A DNA stretch of 64,000 nucleotides from Pithys albifrons albifrons. Taxonomy: Eukaryota > Chordata > Aves > Passeriformes > Thamnophilidae. Under the pieces are notes generated by a model that saw only the letters and a program-made list of their open reading frames with translations, did not search any database and was not told where the DNA came from. Made by a program: the position numbers and the translations under genes. Below, piece by piece: positions 60,215 through 64,000 of this stretch (position 1 is its first letter; every line of letters begins with the position of its first letter). The stretch covers positions 65,894,299 through 65,958,298 of the forward strand of contig NC_092461.1 in NCBI RefSeq assembly GCF_047495875.1. The letters are read 5' to 3'.

Positions 60215-61996
60215 AGACACAGATAATTATTAGATGTAGTACCATGTACATGATTCTTTGTTTAGGAAGTAGATAATTAAAATAGCTTGATCAGCACAAA
60301 ATCTGCAGTAGTGCACCAATATACTCAAGAATCTTTATAGTTTTTTCCAAAAATCTTATTGTTTCAGCACATAAAGTAAAATTCAAATAGCTTTTCAGAA
60401 AACTGAGAAAAGAAACAGAGGAGATAAATTACTATTGACCATGAATAAAAATTAGTATTAAATTATTATTTTTTCTGCTATTAAGTATGGTTACCTGCCT
60501 TTTATGTATATGAATCATTTTGAAAGCAATGTTAATCTCAAATTTTCCACATAAAGTATAACATTTATGTTTGCCAGCAATTTTTTTTTTATTTAATTAA
60601 TATGTTATTTGTGGTGGATTGTATGGAGATTGTGTTGTCACAAATCTGTGTTCAGGTATTCAAAGCTAATATTTACTGTTCTCCAGTGATAATAATATCG
60701 AAGTTCATTGTACCAGACGCAGTCAAGAATTCTCTCCTGAATGAAGAACACACCTTTACAGACATATGCACTCTTTGCCTATATGAAAGATGTATTTTTT
60801 TATGTAACATGCATAACTTCAGGCAGTGTAAAAGAAATGCCATTGTAGAGTCCTTATTTTTCAGTAGTATAAATTCGTGCAACTGGATTTCAAGCATGGT
60901 GGCACCAGTTTGTTTCAGGTTGGAAGCAGCTGTTTGATTCTTAACTAAACACAGGAATTTAGTTGTTTTGGAAAAAAAACAGGAGTTAGTTCAGAGGCTG
61001 AATTCAGCTGTAAGGAACATTCTCACATCACCAGTGAAGAGTTTGGATGTGAGATTTGAGTGTGCTGGAGTGCAAGTCTAAAGTTTTTTGCTGACTTTGA
61101 GGTATATCACAAAAAACCAAGTAATACTACTAAAATAAGTGCTTAGGTATCTGCAGGTACTGTTTTCCAATCCTCTTAGTTCTTTTACTAAAATTACTAC
61201 CACTATTCTTTTCCAGACATAGGCTACTTTAGCTTCAGTTACCGTGTGCGTTTTTGTAACTAATGCACTTGAGTGGTATGATATAAACTAGCTTCAGATA
61301 TTTCTGATTCAGGGTTTTCTGGCTAATCCTGTTTTATGCTGGCACATAAATTGCAGTGGTTGTGATAGAGTAGTACTTTTTGGATGCATAGTTTAGGGAA
61401 GACATGTTGCATGTTTTGGGATACGATTGCTCTCTGTATTTGGACTTTGATCCCTCTTGTATGAGTTCAGATTTAAAATATCTATGAGTTGTCCCACTCC
61501 TCCCCTTCACCTTGTATCCTTGACATTTTTATAACCCTACATTTATTTTATCAACTGCTAAAATCCCTTGTGTAGAGAAGTTTCCACTTTAGAACTTTGA
61601 CCCTTCTGTATTCCGTGGCTCCTCTTTTTCAATTACCTTTGACTTTAACAAATAAAACCCCAAACCAAACCAACAAACAAAAAAGAAAAACCCAAAACAC
61701 AAAACTGTTTTAATGTGTTTGTCACATGGCCTAGATTTCCTTTACAAGGTAAATGAAGTGCCATATGGTAATAAAAAATCTCCTGCATAGATAAATATTT
61801 TGAAGTTTACGTTTTCCACCTTATACAGCAACTTTGTGTATATTCATTACTGTAGCTCCTAGAAATTATGGCTTTTTCTAACTTACTAGTCTGATACAAA
61901 GTTGCTTTTTTTAGCATTTAAGTTTTTTTGTTGTTGTTTTAGAGTAAGTTGTGTTTTGGTTGGTCCTTTAATATAGATTTCCCCTTATTTTTTCAG

Positions 61997-63850
61997 ATAT
62001 TTAAAGCTTCAAAAGAAAAGTCCCTACAACAGGAGGACCATCCCTAACCATACGCTACAAAAGGGGAGCAGATGGTTGTAATTGATCTTATGACGTAATT
62101 ACCACGCAGTTCAGGGTTTGGGGAATGAACACTAAGATGTTGTAACTGAGTTTTAGCCAACTGTCATTTTAGTAAGCAGTTTTAACACTTGGATGTTGAG
62201 TTTACATTCCTGTCTGATATTATTCTTTTTTTCCCTTGGTCAAGTTTAGTGAATTCATTATTTTTCTTCTGTGTTTGTGGCAGAGTTGCAATTTTGAGCT
62301 GCATTTCATGTACTGTATAAGCAATTGTTAATATTCTATTTATAACGTAGCAGCAAGTACATTTTTTCAGATTTTAATATATATCTTCTGTTGTGGATTT
62401 ATACAGTATGTACAGAGCAATTTGGTCAAAGGAAACATATGATATTACAAATTTTTAAATGTTTTATAACTGCTGATATAGCATACAGCTTAATTGCATT
62501 TTATTAAAAACACTAATCAGGCATACACTATGCTGTGAAGTTTGACTTCTCTCTTTGCACTGATGTTATGTCAACAGTTACACTACATGAATTTCAGGTG
62601 ATTTTTAAATAGCCTAACAAGATACAAAATGGGTGTGTTTTGTTCATACTAGTAAAAGGGCAGATTACTAAATTACACATTTCAGAAACTCTTTATGTGT
62701 GAATTAGAACTTTTTGTTGATGCCCATTTGATTTATAAAGCAAAAATGTCTGGAAACTACATGATAGCCTGTCAGGGAATCAGTGGAGATTGCAACAAAA
62801 CTGAGTTGCTACTAACAGGTTGAATTTAGTGGATTTCTTCTGGTTTGCCTTCCAATATAAAGCTCTCAAAGCTGAATTTAGTAAGCTTTATATTCAGTAA
62901 ATTATTTAAAAAGTCAGGTTTGTATACTTGATTTGCAAATTTTATTTAAAAAATAAAATAAAAAACTTTGTAGATTCAACCTTAGGAAAAGTATGATGTC
63001 AATATTTAAGACCTACAGTTATAAATGCTCTTGTAAACGGTACATCTGAAATTTAGACTGTGAGTAATTTATTATTTTAATATAACAGGTGTAGTTTTTA
63101 CCTGTTCTGTGCTGCTGTTCCACAATTACAGAAACATATTTTATTCTTTGGTAACCATTTTGCATGTGTTCCTTTTTTTGGCTCAGGAGTAATTGCTGTG
63201 ACTTTAGGAAGTTGCCAAGCCTGTTACAGGAGTTTAGGAGAAATAAAGTAAGATAAATTTATAAAAAGAAAAAACAATTTGGTAACCCTTACAGTGGTTG
63301 CCTTTGGGTTTACAGGGAGACTTTCAAGTTCTGTAACATTGTTTTGAAGTCAGGTTTCTAGATGCTTACATTTATAGTGAAAGAGGCATCGTATTTGCTT
63401 GCCGTTTTTGGTATTGGGGTTTCAGTAAGACTCCATGACAGTGTTCCATCTGATCAACAAATACAGATGTCACAAAGTGATTCTTTAGACTTTTCAGGAA
63501 AGCAATAATACTCTTAGACTGTGATGTGTTTTGGGAGAGGATATTTTAGTGAAATTACCTGTGATTGTGAATTACAGAGCAATAATTTTTACAAAGCCAT
63601 ATTTTGTGAGGAATCTTGGTAATAATTTTAGAATGGTGAATGGAGGACTTTTTATATAACAGTGGCAGCCTATCTGTAGAATTATGAGACTGTGAGAGTG
63701 TCTTATGCTGTGATCAAATTTCAAGTATTTTGTAACTGGGTATGTGGTTTTACGTGCTTCATGTTTACAAGGATATGCCAAGCTGAGCAAGGTCAAGTGG
63801 ACTATTAAAAAATGTATATTTAATCCATTTTAATGTTTGGCTGCAATAAA
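61997..63850 (+). CDS. ASPH: ASPH junctate-type terminal exon (D-I-stop) with long 3' UTR
   Basis: The acceptor CTTATTTTTTCAG precedes ATATTTAA. With the split base from exon l this reads Asp-Ile-stop (TAA 62002-62004); only the first 8 bases are coding, and the rest to the poly(A) signals is 3' UTR. Ending the acidic series without TPR or dioxygenase domains gives a junctate-like protein of 329 residues from MADDT or 344 from exon 1A; mammalian junctate is about 300. The split codon A-T start matches the D-T junction of the mammalian long form. Candidate poly(A) signals: ATTAAA 62503, AATAAA 62952, 62957, 63242 and 63845. Transcript evidence is needed to prove the exon. Confidence 0.65.
63242..63247 (+). 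terminator. ASPH: Candidate poly(A) signal
   Basis: AATAAA in GGAGAAATAAAGTAAG, in the candidate junctate 3' UTR. Confidence 0.5.
63845..63850 (+). terminator. ASPH: Candidate distal poly(A) signal
   Basis: AATAAA in GGCTGCAATAAAACACAG, followed by the T/GT-rich ATCTTTGTTTTTCTAGTGTC, the best signal-plus-downstream-element combination in this 3' region. Confidence 0.6.
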
Positions 63851-64000
63851 ACACAGAAGAATATCTTTGTTTTTCTAGTGTCGTCATTTATTCTCAAATG
63901 TGGTAGATGTTAACTATAGGGATAAATATTTGACTAAACCACTAATTAATATTATTTTTTAAATTATAAAATTGAATATCTAAAATATATTTGAAGGCAT

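Larger units (their letters stand above)
2819..63850 (+). other. ASPH: ASPH locus, 5' part (promoters P1/P2 to junctate-type 3' end)
   Basis: One gene on the + strand accounts for all convincing coding sequence. The spliced translation reproduces the hallmarks of vertebrate ASPH: the ETKHGG start of the common region, the segment FMVIALLGVWTSVAVVW, the linker VDYEEVLG, the acidic loop DADGDGDFDVEDAK, the optional AKAKDFRYNLSEVLQ exon, the GLTKDGNNENIDSLEE short-isoform exon, a lysine-rich junctin tail and a series of acidic exons. The products are ER/SR type II membrane proteins: the hydroxylase modifies EGF-like domains in the ER lumen, while junctin and junctate work in calcium handling. 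The hydroxylase catalytic exons are not in the window. The end given is the last poly(A) signal seen; the gene must continue further. Confidence 0.95.

Overview
The window is vertebrate, almost certainly avian, nuclear DNA: an AT-rich, intron-dominated stretch with several CR1 LINE fragments and one sharp CpG island. It holds the 5' two thirds of one gene on the + strand, ASPH (aspartyl/asparaginyl beta-hydroxylase, also encoding junctin and junctate). I identified it by translating exons between splice sites and comparing them with the mammalian proteins as I remember them. No database search was possible.

Layout. Positions 1-2400 are upstream DNA: an antisense CR1 fragment, then a 355-bp solo retroviral LTR in antisense orientation with an intact promoter architecture. 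A CpG island (about 2440-3240) contains promoter P1 and first exon 1A (start ATG 2819). A second first exon (ATG 16377, encoding MADDT) lies in intron 1, about 180 bp downstream of a perfect MEF2 site; it fits the muscle-type P2 promoter. The common transmembrane exon is at 19372, an optional 15-residue exon at 20310, and the acidic EF-hand-like exon at 21540. That last exon ends in a GC (not GT) splice donor.

From this donor three programmes diverge: (1) a short-isoform exon at 27305 with its own stop and poly(A) signal; (2) two junctin exons, 34785 and 36985, giving a lysine-rich luminal tail; (3) a series of 13 acidic exons, 41732-56887, shared by junctate and the full-length hydroxylase. 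A candidate junctate-type terminal exon at 61997 adds only D-I-stop and carries a long 3' UTR. The TPR and dioxygenase exons of the enzyme must lie beyond 64000. Every internal coding exon starts and ends in phase 1, so any of them can be skipped or joined without a frameshift. Predicted products from the MADDT start: junctin-like 207 aa (222 with the optional exon), short form 158 aa, junctate-like 329 aa.

Transposable elements: CR1 fragments at about 1677, 40660, 44589/45055/45801, 54861 and 59306; two copies of a composite SINE whose full copy joins a tRNA-Gln-like head to a 5S rRNA-like segment and a shared body (13971 and 43589); one solo LTR (2043); and two GC-elevated islands of probable but unproven LTR origin (about 50690 and 58330). 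I see no other protein-coding gene, and no bacterial-type feature or CRISPR array.
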